Shown here: positions 6,424 through 6,652 of the stretch, piece after piece | How the letters are laid out: each line of letters opens with the position of its first letter | Numbering within the stretch: the stretch's first letter is position 1 | Assembly: GCA_026992695.1 (NCBI GenBank) | Contig: JALWYP010000193.1 | Location: 1 to 6,652, forward strand | DNA from: Flavobacteriaceae bacterium | GTDB lineage: Bacteria; Bacteroidota; Bacteroidia; Flavobacteriales; Flavobacteriaceae | Length of the DNA: 6,652 nt | Direction: 5' to 3' | The notes under the pieces: generated by a model | What the model was told of the DNA's origin: nothing | What the model saw: the letters and a program-made list of their open reading frames with translations, nothing else | Databases searched by the model: none | Program-made: the position numbers and the translations under genes

Positions 6424-6467
6424 TTTTTTGAAAAAATTAGTAGTAGAAACAGGTTTTACCTTACATT

Positions 6468-6652
6468 ATGAAAACAGAAATAAAACAATTTAACGAACTT
6501 GTTGCTCATCTTTTTGAAAAAGAACAGCAACATCCTGTTGTTAAACCCCTTGCTCCTAAGGATCTGTTCCGTTTGGTTGACATATCCTTGGAAGAAGAAC
6601 CGATAAAGGATGACCAATTGGTTTCAGTGTTAAAAAATATTATTTCAGAAAC
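6468..6652 (+). CDS. N-terminus of a probable PLP-dependent group II decarboxylase (partial, runs off the right edge)
   Basis: Only the first 61 codons are present, beginning MKTEIKQFNELVAHLFEKEQ, followed by HPVVKPLAPKDLFRLVDISL (22-41), then an acidic EEEP and a segment DDQLVSVLKNIISE. From memory, this resembles the N-terminal region of Bacteroidota pyridoxal-phosphate decarboxylases of the glutamate/aromatic/cysteine-sulfinate type, which have a short helical lead-in with this LEEEP-like pattern before the catalytic domain. The active-site Lys and all diagnostic residues lie beyond the edge, so substrate cannot be read. Its divergent placement 61 bp from a cysteine dioxygenase makes cysteine sulfinate a reasonable candidate substrate; aspartate, glutamate or diaminobutyrate are alternatives. 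The start is ATG with no obvious Shine-Dalgarno sequence and a TAnnTTTG element 44 nt upstream. Confidence 0.55.
   Translation, partial: MKTEIKQFNELVAHLFEKEQQHPVVKPLAPKDLFRLVDISLEEEPIKDDQLVSVLKNIISE

Noticed and set aside
1..6652. Mobile element, tRNA/rRNA, CRISPR array or integration site
   Set aside because: Reading both strands showed no transposase, integrase, spaced direct-repeat array, cloverleaf sequence or terminal inverted repeats.

Overview
The window looks like chromosomal DNA from a member of the Bacteroidota, most likely Flavobacteriaceae. Three things point there: AT-rich sequence with almost no Shine-Dalgarno signals, two perfect matches to the Bacteroidota -7 promoter element (TAnnTTTG) in front of genes, and a type IX secretion Plug protein, a family tied to this phylum. 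There are no mobile elements, tRNA/rRNA genes or CRISPR repeats; the genes read as ordinary core genome.

Left two thirds (1-4363, minus strand): a tightly packed nqrABCDE run encoding the Na+-translocating NADH:quinone oxidoreductase (Na+-NQR). Transcription goes from nqrA (right) to nqrE (left, cut by the window edge). The gaps are 4, 2, 2 and 19 nt, so this is one operon. nqrF, with the NADH/FAD/2Fe-2S subunit, is expected just beyond the left edge. A candidate promoter and a leader hairpin lie just upstream of nqrA. The complex oxidises NADH, reduces quinone and pumps Na+ out. Its covalent FMN sites can be read in NqrC (Thr223) and NqrB (Thr222). The NqrB site is unusual: it reads SGET where the flavin-transferase signature calls for SGAT.

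Middle (4364-5884): a 267-bp divergent intergenic region with a 13-A tract, small inverted repeats and a tandem near-repeat, then a plus-strand gene for a periplasmic T9SS Plug protein (formerly DUF5103). Its end overlaps the next gene tail to tail, and a candidate hairpin terminator sits inside that gene's coding sequence.

Right (5864-6652): a minus-strand cysteine dioxygenase that starts with TTG and carries the Cys-Tyr cofactor pair typical of animal enzymes. Divergent from it, 61 bp away, is the first 61 codons of what looks like a PLP-dependent group II decarboxylase. If that identification holds, the pair could convert cysteine to cysteine sulfinate and then to hypotaurine, a small taurine-type pathway. 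Nothing here amounts to a clearly new multi-gene system. The points most worth checking are the NqrB flavin site and the cysteine dioxygenase/decarboxylase pair.
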